Both the position numbers and the translations under genes were made by a program. DNA of 64,000 nucleotides from positions 64,724 through 128,723 of the forward strand of contig NW_003208496.1 in the NCBI RefSeq assembly GCF_000006405.1. The letters are read 5' to 3'. The notes beneath the pieces were generated by a model. It was given only the letters and a program-made list of their open reading frames with translations, made no database searches and was not told the DNA's origin. The stretch comes from Perkinsus marinus ATCC 50983 (Eukaryota; Perkinsozoa; Perkinsida; Perkinsidae). Numbering within the stretch: position 1 is the first letter of the stretch; the number at the start of each line of letters is the position of its first letter. Below are positions 21,530 through 31,831 of this stretch, in pieces.

Positions 21530-24000
21530 ATGAATGTCAGCGGAACATCACCCTTGGCAAACGTCTCGATGACTGACCTAAGCTCCCATATCGAGACGTC
21601 CAGAGTTCTAGCGGGGAAGGTTTGGGATGCCTATGTGGCGCCATCACACTACAGGCTCCTGCAGAGTGCAGGGTACCCATCACCAGTACCCGAGATAGTG
21701 ACCTTACTCGTCATTCTTGCCACTTTCATCCTCACCCGAAGGCTCTTTGGGTGGAGTCGTGGGCCAAAGGGCCGCGAGGGGGACTGCTTGATGAGGTATG
21801 TTCAGTCGAGGAAGGCCCTACAGCTGACCCAACCTACTCCCCGAGGGAAAGGGACACCCGGAGCGGTCGGAGCTGAGCAAATGCAGAGTATGATGCAACA
21901 AGTAGTACATAGGAAACTCCAAGTAGGATTATTTGGCCTCTTTGACGTAGGTGAACTACCTAGTGCAAATGGCCAGCCACGGAAATGACGTTCTTCAGAG
22001 CTTGATAGCGGACACGCAAGTAGGGCGTACATCAGTGCTTATACATCCATACCTCTCTCTTTAGAATCAACTCAATTCTCTGGAGTCTGGTGTGTCGCAG
22101 CTGAAGGCAGAGAGGGACGAGGCTGATTATGAGCTTTTGACTTCTAGTCAACAGGTTATAAACAACATTTGCAATTTCTTTGTCGTTCTTTTAACACGGA
22201 GGGACATCTCGTAATGTGAAACTTGTCTCGAGCACAGTGTGGGGGAATATGCACATGGTCAACTACATGTGTTGGTATTCTTAGGGAAATTCTCACTGGT
22301 TTCAGTACACTATTACCCGAATTTGTAAGTGAGGCAACTCTTGGCCTCAGCTGAGGAAAGTGAGCGTATAACCCAATACTGTCGTATCAAAAGTAGAAGC
22401 AAGCATTCGAGGGTTCAATCGATTTGCGTATAGAAGAGCACTTAAATGCTCTGATTGACGACTTCCAACAGAGTCTTCTGTCCAGGCGTGTCTTCTCCGA
22501 CGTTTTTTGTCACTTCAGATGATCGAGCACTTAGCGGCTAAGAAGTTGCCCCATCTGGACGAGGAGACCCGGGCCAGGCTGCCTCCACTGAACGATGAAT
22601 CCCTTGAGGACTTTACTAGGAGGAGCGTTGGGGGTAGTAACAATATTCACGCGAAATCACCCATATTTCACTTTGAAGTTCGGGCGGATATTCGACGGTT
22701 CTGAATAGTTTCTGTAGAGTATCGTCTCCTCCCCAGGTCCTCCCTCTCCCTTTATCAAGTTGCCAGAGGCCCCGACAGCCTCTGCTGATCTCACGGTGTC
22801 TGATAATGATGGAGATGTAGCTGATGTGAGCTCTTCAGAATACGCGGGTGAACCGCGGGAGAGCGCGGGGAGTGTGGCTGCAGCCACGGCGGGCTCCACG
22901 ACGGTCATGAGCGATCAGTCTTCATACGCTCCCCCCAAGGAAGAGTTACCACCCAACACCGTCACTGCGCCACAAAATTTCCCACCTGCTGCTGAGCAGG
23001 ACTTGTCACGCGTGCCCCTGGGGTACAGTACGGATTCCGGGATGGCGAGCTCGAATGAGGCGAGTGACCCCCAAGGGTCGACGAGGGCAAACGCCAATAA
23101 GACTATGGCGCATTCACAAGTTGTCGGTTCTCCGATTCCTTCCCCGGTATCATCACAAGTTCATAGTGCTGACAGCTACGACAAGCTCACCGCTTCGGCA
23201 GAGATGCACACGGCAGAGGGTAGTCTTGAAGTATCGTCTGCGGAGGGAAAGGAGGTCGCTAATGCTACTGGGCCAGGTGGGCTTGGCGATTTCGTGGCGC
23301 AGTGAAATCGCATAATACTATGACTTGTTTTAGTCGTTCCACCTCGGCCGATGGCGCGACCTAGTGATATGTCTTCTATCGCATCTCCTCTACCAGATCA
23401 AACTGCACACCCGGCGTTTGGGCATCCTGGGAGGGCTAGAAGGGCTCTGCCTCCTCGCATACAGAAGAGGGCTAAGCCTAAGCAGATTCTGGGGACGACT
23501 GGTAATAGCTACTACCCTAGCTGAGAGGGAAGCCACTATAATTCGCAATGGAGGGAGTATTGTTTCGGAGAGAGTCTTCTCTGGTGTGGGAAAATATGCA
23601 CATGGTCAACTACATGTGTAGGTGACGTTTTGAAAATTCTGAGGAAAAGTGAGGAAATTCTCATTGGTTTCTGTACACTTCTACCCGAATTCGTATGTAA
23701 ATTGCCGAGCTCAGCTGAGGCAAGCAAAAGTTTATCCCAACACTAGTCTTCTCTGTGTCAGATCCCTTTGCTACTCCAATGCATCACACAGGAGTCACCT
23801 CGCCCTCTGCTGCCTCCAGTGCTCGCCAGGCGCCTGCCACTGGAGCCGGCCTTACAACCGGTGCTGGAGCCCATACCTATCTCACTGGCTTCCCAACACA
23901 GTGAGGAGTATGCGCTCAAGTCCACTCACTGTATTGTTTTTCTATCGATATTTTTGTTGCGTTGAAGGACCACCATCGAACGAAGCTCTGGTTCGCCGTG
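21530..24000 (+). CDS. Unrecognised single-pass membrane protein with coiled coil and Ser/Pro-rich tail
   Basis: ATG at 21530 opens a 152-codon frame. Residues about 55-72 (IVTLLVILATFILTRRLF) form a clear membrane segment followed by basic residues, so the bulk is probably cytosolic. Later exons read NQLNSLESGVSQLKAERDEA (about 22067-22130, coiled coil), MIEHLAAKKLPHLDEETRAR (22519-22578), a long Ser/Thr/Ala/Pro-rich disordered stretch (about 22760-23300), and Pro/Arg-rich pieces (23350-23520, 23760-23930). The TM, coiled coil, Pro-rich order recalls TANGO1/cTAGE-type ER-exit proteins, but there is no sequence-level match, so this is only a comparison. Exon borders and the 3' end are uncertain. 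A MITE (23583-23744) sits in one intron. Confidence 0.4.
22236..22380 (+). mobile_element. MITE copy, 145 bp, in an intron
   Basis: Begins AGTGTGGG and ends CCCAATACT, giving short terminal inverted repeats. It shares tgcacatggtcaactacatg and the ggtttcagtacact block with the other copies. No clear target duplication remains. Confidence 0.65.
23583..23744 (+). mobile_element. MITE copy, 162 bp, with perfect 10-bp target duplication
   Basis: Begins GGTGTGGG and ends CCCAACACT. It is flanked on both sides by agtcttctct (23573-23582 and 23745-23754). A target duplication of 9-11 bp is typical of Mutator-like (MULE) elements, so this is probably a non-autonomous MULE. Confidence 0.75.
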
Positions 24001-24159
24001 GGTGGGTGGTTTTCTCGAGAGGCTCCATCTTCAATTTTCCGGGGTCTGCATGTTTTCGTTGCTGCCGATTTCGCTGCATGGGTTAGGAAGACGGGACTAG
24101 ATAGTGTCGAGTCGTTGACGAAGATGTCAATTGTAATTTACATTTATCCCAACTGATTC

Positions 24160-25053
24160 TTGTTACAGCGAGTGACTCACGCCCGTAGAGTTGAGTTGTC
24201 CACAGCGACAGAATATTCGATATTTGGGTTTACTCGTCATAAACCGTGATGAGGTAACTCTCAGATGTATTATGTCGACCTTCATTGTGACATACTTGAA
24301 TTCTCAAAGTCAAACTTGCTTGTAACGCTGTCATTCTTGCAAGGAAATGTGTAGACAGTGCGAGGATCAAATTCTACGTCTGCATCGCTCCGCTCAAAAC
24401 GCGTGTTTTGAATTGCATTTTCCATTGATGGTCGCAGAGGCTAGTTGTAACCCATCCACCTTAGTTCACGTTAGTGACCTCGTGACCAATGCCTGGCTCA
24501 CCGGCTGCTGGTACTCCTGCTAACTTGGTGGTGGAAGGTATAAATTTGCCGATGGATGGTATGACATGAGAGTCTGTTAGGTGCCGCTTCCAGCTCGGCA
24601 GTAATGGAGTCCACAGTGGGCGACAAAGAGGCGGCCCCGGGGGGTAGGTACTAGGGTCATCTTACTGGCCAACATAGTGCATGGTTAGATCCCCTTTTGA
24701 AATCAGGGAAGGGGGTTGACGAGCACCTTGCCGAAGCAGTAGCAACAGCTGTTCCTGTGAGCTCCCAGGGCAGCCTGGTAGAAGCTGATGGTAAGCAACG
24801 TGTGGGAGGCTGCTCCCCTTCGAATACAACTTGCTACTGTTGCATCATAACTCGGAGCTAGTCTGTTGTAATATTCAGGATTTGATATTGACGTTGGTGA
24901 AAATGAGGGAGAGACGACAGGCACGATAGCTGAGAATAGTGACGACCAAATTCCCGATGATGAGAATGTGCAAAGTAATACCACTACAGCTCGTTGGTCT
25001 ATACTAGCACGGCACGAGGTCGTTGACGGTCATTCGGGTGGCAATCATTGGTC
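24160..25053. other. Stretch without a supported gene
   Basis: No recognisable coding region or known RNA. The only notable boundary is the minisatellite that starts at 25054. Confidence 0.4.
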
Positions 25054-25378
25054 GCTTCTCCAACCGGAAATTTGCTAATGAGATCGCTCTCCCTCTAAAG
25101 GGCTTCCGCAACAGGAAATTTGCTAACGAAGTCGCTCTCTCTAAAGGGCTTCTGCAACCGGAAATTTGCTAATGAAGTCGCCCTCTCTAAAGGGCTTCTG
25201 TAACCGGAAATTTGCCAAGGAAGTCGCCCTCTCTAAAGGGCTTCTGCAACCGGAAATTTGCTAATGAAGTCGCCCTCTCTAAAGGGCTTCTGTAACCGGA
25301 AATTTGCCAAGGAAGTCGCCCTCTCTAAAGGGCTTCTGCAACCGGAAATTTGCCAAGGAAGTCGCTCTCTCTAAAGGC
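25054..25378 (+). repeat. 46-bp minisatellite, about 7 copies
   Basis: The unit contains ctaaagggcttctgcaaccg and gaaatttgctaatgaagtcg. Starts of ctaaag at 25141, 25187 and 25233 give an exact 46-bp period. Two variants (gctaatgaa and gccaaggaa) partly alternate, suggesting higher-order duplication of a 92-bp dimer. Units are contiguous, with no spacers. Confidence 0.9.
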
Positions 25379-25680
25379 AAGTGAAATGAAAATGAGAAGA
25401 GATGAAGTCGTATCACGGTTTTGTGGATGTGTTCCTCGAGAGGTTCCGGTATACCTCATGTAACAGCGCGAATCACTTGTGTCGACAAAAGGTCAATTAA
25501 ATCGCGAACAAGAGTTGAAACTTATCTCACATCGAAAAAGGAGGTAGGGAGCCTCTCACCATGACCGATTTTGACTGGAAGGAATCTCAGCGTTCCATCA
25601 CAGCTGCTCCAGAAGACGGAAATTGACTATCCTTCATCTCGAAATTTCCATATGAATGGCTGAGACCTGTTCGCGAGGTT

Positions 25681-27473
25681 ATGAAGCGCCCTTCAGGTCC
25701 TATGCAGATGGGTACTGAGGACAGTCATCTCGTCATCGATAGTACTGACTTCAAGGAGCTCCTTATTGATGACGCCCCCGGTGTGTATGAACAGCTAGAG
25801 CAGAGTCATAGGCTTTGTGACAAGCTACGCATAATGGTAGTTCGAGTAGGTAATCCCGAGCTCGTGTCAGCGTTGATACACTTCAGTTGGAAGAGAGAGC
25901 TAATGTGGAGAAGAGCTATGCGGCTAGTCTGGAGCGCTTGGCCAGGAAGGCTAAAGAGGTGCTCCTGGCCGACGCCAAGCCTTCAGGGTTTGCGACGGCC
26001 TCGGCTGCCTTTGACGGTTATATAGGAAGTGTTATGCATAGAGCTGAGCAGTCGAGACAGTTGGCGAGCGACTTGGCTGGGGAGGTGGTGCCATCGCTCA
26101 GAGGGACCTTGAAGCAGCACGGGCAGGTCTATCAGCGGATTAGGGCGGACGGGATGAAGTTGTCAACTGCTCTGCAAGAACAGTATCGACTTCATGATGA
26201 GACGGTGTTGCGGTATGACGAGGCGGCACAGAGAGCTGACCATCTTATGCGGGAACTTGCCCTTGATACTACACATGACCCTAGTAGTAGACTAAGACTG
26301 GCGATAGCTGCGGCGGAGTCCTCGAGACTAGCTTCGGGCTGTGAGGAAAGCTATAAGAAAGCTGTTCATAAGGTGAATACTGAACGGCAGAGATTTGTAG
26401 CCCACATGGACATTATTATGGATGCCCTACAGGACATGGAAGTGAAGAGAGAGCGGTGTTTTAAGGATGCACTTAGGAAGACTTTGGTGTTTGATATGGC
26501 GTGGGTCCGTAATGTGGAGTATGACCTCAACCGGGTCATACCAATCGCGGAGGAGGTGGATCCTGAGGGTGACACGGCACAGTTCGCCCGGGAGAGATAT
26601 GCTGAACGAGCCAGGTTGGTGAAGGGGGGAGTGGGCAGGGCGACTTTGCTGGAGAGGATCGAAGTGCTGCCCTGGTCGAAGTTGCAGGAGAGCTTGCATC
26701 CATCAGAGCAACGTAGAGAACCACCGAGGGAAATCAATGGAGTAGATGAGAATGAGGCCGTGTCGCGATGTGATGCGTTTGTCGAATCTGTATGGAGAGG
26801 CGATGCAGAGGCGGAGGACTCTAAGGAGCTCGTAGCCGGTCTCAGAGACCACGGTGTTCGTATGCAATTCTGCAAGAAACTGCGATCGAAAGCCCACAGT
26901 GAGGCGGTCCTCGAGGGAGGCATGACGTCATTGCAGACTCTGGCCAAGACCTGTGGGGTCGTGCTGGATCTGGCTGACCAGCAGATGGACGGCGAGACTG
27001 CTGGTCAGATCGCTGGTGTTAGTCTGAGAATATGCGTTGTAAAGGAGGATGGTAAGAAGCACAGTCTCATGCAGGAGCTATACTATCACCCTATATGGAG
27101 CCGCGTGTTGATCTGGGAGGATATACTCTTGTGGGCTATAGCTGAAAGCTGTATGGCAGAGCAAAGGGGACGAGCCGGCTGGCCAGAGCGTGATGCCGCT
27201 GATACGTCCCACGCGGTTGGTATCAGTAATTTTGGAGAGGTCATTCTTCACTACGGTGTGCGACCTGACAACGGTAAGGATTTAGTCTTGAGGTGTATAG
27301 GTCGCATGGAGGAGCCTCTGGGACGGGGGGCCATGGATGATATCAAGACGACTTTGCTCGATGGCCTGGTAGTGGCTGAGGTGAAGGAAGCTCAGCCGGA
27401 GGAGCAGGAGGAGACTAAGGAGGAGGATGAACATTTGAATGACCGTGATGCGAGAGAAGATGTTTTTGCGTGA
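25681..27473 (+). CDS. F-BAR (FCH) domain membrane-curvature protein, two exons
   Basis: Exon 1 is 25681-25836, a 50-nt GT-AG intron follows (25837-25886), and exon 2 is 25887-27473, giving about 580 residues. The join produces DSTDFKELL ... LCDKLRIM then LEERANVEKSYAASLERLAR, the FCH signature with the R-A-x-V/I-E-K-x-Y-A helix. The long helical F-BAR region runs to about residue 270. F-BAR dimers bind and bend membranes in endocytosis and cytoskeletal remodelling. The C-terminal third has no SH3 domain. It contains LYYHPIWSRVLIWEDILLWA and later FGEVILHYGV, a pattern loosely like the C-terminal region of MADD-type DENN proteins (HxxW...FW...), which is inferred. The tail is very acidic (EEQEETKEEDE). 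Confidence 0.8.
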
Positions 27474-27804
27474 CGAAGTATGTATGCTTATAACTTGATT
27501 TTTCGTCAATACTCACTGTTGTGTTTCCCAATCAGTTGAGGACTCCGGGCCGACTGTATGTTCGTGTGCGGCGCAAGTCCATACATTTACGGGGCCCGTT
27601 TAGTGTTGGAATATATGCCTGGTTTCCTCAGCTGAGTTCAGCATTATAGAAGTTTACATACGAATTCGGGTAGAAATGTACAGAAACCAATTAGAATTTC
27701 CACAAGTTATCCACAGATGTTACTTATATGCATTTTTCCTGCACTGGGTCCGTCTTTGAGTAGATGGTCGACCATGGCTATTACTATAGTGACTTTTCAT
27801 TAAA
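27474..27804. other. Intergenic stretch with a MITE
   Basis: Separates two genes on the same strand. It contains the reversed MITE at 27602-27745. No gene is seen. Confidence 0.6.
27602..27745 (-). mobile_element. MITE copy, 144 bp, reverse orientation
   Basis: Begins AGTGTTGG and ends CCTGCACT on the plus strand; internally it is the reverse complement of the 23583 copy. Flanks gggcccgttt (27592-27601) and gggtccgtct (27746-27755) match at 8 of 10 positions, consistent with an ageing 10-bp target duplication. Confidence 0.7.
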
Positions 27805-30084
27805 ATGCTCTCTAGCCTCTCTACTGTGGTTTCTGCAAAGAAGCCCAAAGTTATCATTTATGGTGGAGCTGGTTTCATCGGCAGCAGGCTGGCTCTGTAC
27901 CTGCATCACAAAGGGTGCCATGTTACCGCAGTAGACCACGATAACTCCCAAGTGCTAGTAGCTCTGAAAGTAGCCGGTATACCTGTTATTAAGTTTTCTA
28001 GCAAGGAAGAGTGCGATTTCGAGAAGGACGTAGCGGACAAGGACGTGGTTATCATGATGGCTGGTATGCCTTCGGTACGCTCGTGCTCCAGTGTTTGGGG
28101 GACTATGGCCAACACTGTTGGTAACCTATCACGATTCCTGGCTTGTAAGCGACCGAAGGGCCAGGTCTTGATCTACGCCAGCAGCTCTAGCGTGTATGGT
28201 GACACCAGTGATGAAGTGGTTGATGAGGAATACTGCAAATACAAAGGGCACAACTATTATGATATTTCCAAGAAGTGTATGGACCTCATTGCTGAGCACT
28301 ACATTAGGGAGAGTGGTGGCACTGAGAAAATTTATGGTCTGCGCTTCGGTACAGTATGTGGATGGTCACTGAACCTTCGTAGTGATGTTATGGTGAATGC
28401 TATGGCGTACTCAGCTCTCACTCGGAAGAAAGTTGGCATTTTTGTTGAGCATGTACATCGACCGGTTTTGGCACTTGAAGACCTCTGTAGAGCAGTAGAG
28501 GCGCTCATGACCTATAGACCGGACGGTGGGGTATACAACCTGGCCAGTGTTCAACATACGGTCTATGAATTCGGTAAGGAGGTTTCGGACTTCTTCAATG
28601 TCCCCCTTGTGCGTGAGCAGCTGGTCCCTGGCACACGCGGCAATGAGAAATTCACTAAGACGACTTACGACTTCTGCGTTTCAACTGACAAGTTCCTCAA
28701 AGCCATCCCGTCGTTTAAGTTCGTCGCTACTGCTGCGAGTATCTGCCAGGAGATCAGAGACAACTGGGATGACATCATACTCGCTGGACCTCGCCTTGCA
28801 GATCGATACACTGAGATCAGAACTGCAAAGGCGTTAGAGTGTACCGAGGTCAAGAAGTGCCGCTGTTGTGGTAGGAGTGATCTTAGATTGGTCCTCGACT
28901 TGGGTAGTCAGCCGCCTGCTAACAGTTTCCATCCTGCTACTTCACAGGAGGTTAAATCGTACCCTCTTCAAGTGAAGGTTTGCGAGCACTGCTGGCATCT
29001 CCAGTTGGCTCATGTAGTCAACCCGGACGTCCTCTTTCGTGACTATGTCTACGTGTCGGGTACATCCAGCACTTTGGCCAAGTACTCGCAATGGTTCGCT
29101 GATATGGTCGCGAAGGATGTCGGGAAGTCTTATGGTGTTGTTCTCGACGTTGGTTGTAATGACGGAACTTTACTGGACTACTTCAACCAAATCGGATGGA
29201 AGACCGTCGGCGTTGATCCAGCTGTGAATCTGATGAGTGAAGTGACTATCAAGAAAGGTCATCGTGCTATTTGTGATTATTGGTCGCCTCAAGTTGCTGG
29301 ACAGATTGGCTTAGTTGATGCTGTTACGGCGCAGAATGTCTTCGCTCACGTTGCCCAGCCAGTTGAGTTCTTGGAAGCCTGTGCGGAGGTTATGAACGAC
29401 GAGTCGAGGCTCTATATACAGACTAGTCAGGCCGATATTGTTGCTAATGGAGAATTCGATACGATCTACCATGAGCATCAGTCCTTCTTCTCTACAAAAT
29501 CGATGATTGTATTAGCGGAGCGATGCGGCTTTACTGTTGTACGCGTGACTAAACCCAGTATACACGGTACATCGTATATCTTCTGTCTGAGGAAGGGCGT
29601 ACGGATGGAACTGGTCGAAGACACGGTAAGGAGTGAGCTCGTGAAGGAAGAGGCCAGGGGTATCTACAGTATCGGTACCTACAAGCACTTCGCCGCTCTG
29701 GCGAGAAGTCGAACGGCAAGTTTCCTCCGACGCCTCCGTGAATGGTGGATGGAAGGCCGTAAGGTCGTTGCTTACGGTGCAGCGGCTAAGGCCGTTGTTC
29801 TCCTCAACTTTGCTGGTGTTACTAATGAGTTGGCATATGTTGTTGATGATAACCCGAGGAAGACCGGTCTACAAGTCCCTGGCATCAAAGGCCTTATGGT
29901 CTACGATCCGAAGGCCGCCCTTCAGCGCGAGGAGTCTGACCTCATTGTGGTGGTATTGGCTTGGAACTTCCTCGATGAGATCAAGGGGAGAGTGAAGGCT
30001 CTTAGACCTGATGCTCATGATGAATTCCATTCTATTCTGGACATGGCGAAATCCTCGCAGGGCACAATCGTTAGCAAACTCTGA
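27805..30084 (+). CDS. Fused NAD-dependent sugar-nucleotide epimerase/dehydratase and C-methyltransferase, intronless
   Basis: A single uninterrupted 759-codon frame. Residues about 14-330 form an extended short-chain dehydrogenase: NAD-binding IYGGAGFIGS (18-27), ASSSSVYGD and the catalytic Y152-x3-K156. Residues about 350-755 are a sugar C-methyltransferase in the usual three parts: a Zn-binding Cys region (C352, C354, C355, C393, C396), FRDYVYVSGTSSTL, the SAM-binding VLDVGCNDGTLLDYF (446-460), YHEHQSFFS (555-563) and the C-terminal YGAAAKAVVLLNF domain. Such methyltransferases add a branch methyl to 4-keto NDP-sugars in bacteria. The fusion suggests two consecutive steps in making a branched or modified sugar; the substrate is unknown. 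With no introns among intron-rich neighbours and a bacterial-type architecture, horizontal acquisition is likely. Confidence 0.88.
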   Translation: MLSSLSTVVSAKKPKVIIYGGAGFIGSRLALYLHHKGCHVTAVDHDNSQVLVALKVAGIPVIKFSSKEECDFEKDVADKDVVIMMAGMPSVRSCSSVWGTMANTVGNLSRFLACKRPKGQVLIYASSSSVYGDTSDEVVDEEYCKYKGHNYYDISKKCMDLIAEHYIRESGGTEKIYGLRFGTVCGWSLNLRSDVMVNAMAYSALTRKKVGIFVEHVHRPVLALEDLCRAVEALMTYRPDGGVYNLASVQHTVYEFGKEVSDFFNVPLVREQLVPGTRGNEKFTKTTYDFCVSTDKFLKAIPSFKFVATAASICQEIRDNWDDIILAGPRLADRYTEIRTAKALECTEVKKCRCCGRSDLRLVLDLGSQPPANSFHPATSQEVKSYPLQVKVCEHCWHLQLAHVVNPDVLFRDYVYVSGTSSTLAKYSQWFADMVAKDVGKSYGVVLDVGCNDGTLLDYFNQIGWKTVGVDPAVNLMSEVTIKKGHRAICDYWSPQVAGQIGLVDAVTAQNVFAHVAQPVEFLEACAEVMNDESRLYIQTSQADIVANGEFDTIYHEHQSFFSTKSMIVLAERCGFTVVRVTKPSIHGTSYIFCLRKGVRMELVEDTVRSELVKEEARGIYSIGTYKHFAALARSRTASFLRRLREWWMEGRKVVAYGAAAKAVVLLNFAGVTNELAYVVDDNPRKTGLQVPGIKGLMVYDPKAALQREESDLIVVVLAWNFLDEIKGRVKALRPDAHDEFHSILDMAKSSQGTIVSKL

Positions 30085-30327
30085 TTGTTGCTCTTGTCTA
30101 GTTCACCACGGGGGCATTCATCCAGTATTCACCCATCACTGTCACTGTATCTGCTGTGCTTTACCTGCTGGAAGTCATCGTGCTTCAGACTGTGTTTCAT
30201 CATTGCGTTGACGATGATTGATAAGTGCTGTGTTCTCTTCGCTTCCAGAAGCGCGTGCTTCTGTCAAACTGTCGGTTGCCGTCACTGGCCTGGCCCTCAC
30301 CTGTAATGCATTCTCTCGAGAGTTGAT
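30085..30327. other. Short intergenic stretch
   Basis: Probable 3' untranslated region of the epimerase/methyltransferase gene and upstream region of the next gene. No gene is seen. Confidence 0.4.
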
Positions 30328-31445
30328 TTGTTTTCCCAAGCAATGACCGTCGACTGTCCAGCTTCCAGTCGGGAATATTATCGTCGCTCAATGATGAGCT
30401 CGTCGATTTTCCAGAACCATATTGACACGAAGCCGGAGAGTGTGGTGGCGAAAATCGGCCAGGAGACAAGAAGCAGTTCCGCAGTTATTCGCCCCAACGT
30501 CCCCCCTCTGAACGTTCATGACGTTTCCCGAGAGATGTAAGTCGTCCTCTCATTCCAGTGATTCCATAGTCATCGCTATGTAGGCCCTCAGAGCACATGA
30601 GGAACCGTGTTGCTAAGCAATTCAATGAAGGGATGCCTTCAGTCGGCTCGAGCACGTCAAGCTCTACTCCATGTGTCAGCGCTAGGTCTGGCGGGTATGA
30701 GAGCTCACATCGAAGCGGGAAGCGACATCTTCCTGATCCGGCCACACAACGCCTTGTGACGCCTTCTCGTCGAAGGTTAGTTAGTACTGACTTGGCTCGT
30801 CAAGAAGTGATTCGCTCCATGCCCCGATGTGAATCCGTCCCAGTGATCCCCAGTATTGCTGAGATCGGCTGGTCACCTTCGAATAACACAAGTCGACATG
30901 GACGTTACTCTCTGGTACAGACAGACTCGAACGGATTCACTCCGCTGAAAATTAGAGGCGGCGAGTGCGCGGCCAGATTCGCAGCTAGGACTTTCACTTC
31001 TAGTATTGATAACTGGACAGGCTCAGCAGCAGCAACCCAGAGTGATACTCCAAGGAGTGTCCGAGGGTCTTCCGTAGTGAGATCCTTCTCCGACAGAAAT
31101 CGGCTCTCTCGGGTTCCTATCGGCAGCCGTATTACATCCCCAAAGTCGACTGTCTCCACTCCACGCGGATGCGGCGGGCAGTCCTTAAGCAGTAGCCGAG
31201 AGCTACTGGCAGCCCTAGGTGGTGACACGCTACCATCGATACCAGTGTCACCAGCCACACCTCGGTCCACTGCGGAAAGCAGTTTTGCCCACCGAGGTAG
31301 AATTGGCAGTACTCTATTGAGAGAGTACACTCCGACTCGTCTTAACTGGGGTGGTAGTTGCTTCTATCGTAAAGGAGGTATAATGACTGCAAGACCACCA
31401 CCCAAAGCTTGGAACGCTGGTTTGGGTAGGAAGTTGTTCACATGA
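30328..31445 (+). CDS. Ser/Arg-rich low-complexity protein, two exons, function unknown
   Basis: Exon 1 is 30328-30536, a 47-nt GT-AG intron follows (30537-30583), and exon 2 is 30584-31445. The join keeps the frame (...HDVSRE M PSEHMRNRVAKQ). The protein of about 356 residues is rich in Ser, Arg, Thr and Pro with repeated S/T-P and R-x-x-S motifs (TPRSVRGSS, SPATPRSTAE), suggesting a disordered, phosphorylated protein. The end is conserved-looking: TRLNWGGSCFYRKGG then KAWNAGLGRKLF. No domain was recognised. The ATG at 30328 is the first in frame; an upstream exon cannot be excluded. Confidence 0.55.
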
Positions 31446-31831
31446 TCTGCGAGTGCTGGTTAGTTGTATGAATCTGTCTTGTGTTCAGTGAATTATTGAG
31501 CTCTGTAAATTTCATCTGTACGCAGATGGAATTCTTCTCGGAGTTTTTTTCCTGAAATTTCAGAGAACCTTGACTGCACTGTATAATCAGTCAAATTATC
31601 GTCAGTACTGATTCCACATCCACGTGTCATGACGAAACTACGCGACTTGAGAGACATTTATGCGTCCCAGTGAGATGGTTCCACTAAAATCGGAAGTCAG
31701 ACGTTCGCGCCCTCCGCACCTTCGAAGGTCTCCTATACTGTGACCGTAGTCAATTGTCGAGCTGCTGTCAATGGTTCTCAGCTGACATTAACGCCGTGAG
31801 GTTTTCACTCCCTTCTAGTGTGGAAGCAGCG
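31446..31831. other. Intergenic stretch
   Basis: Nothing recognisable between the Ser/Arg-rich gene and the left edge of the segmental duplication. Confidence 0.4.

Noticed and set aside
25054-25378. CRISPR array
   Set aside because: Units are contiguous 46-bp repeats without unique spacers in eukaryotic DNA. It is a minisatellite.
27805-30084. Bacterial contamination as the source of the epimerase/methyltransferase
   Set aside because: It is embedded between intron-containing genes on a contiguous stretch without gaps, with a host-type MITE 60 bp upstream. Horizontal transfer fits better.
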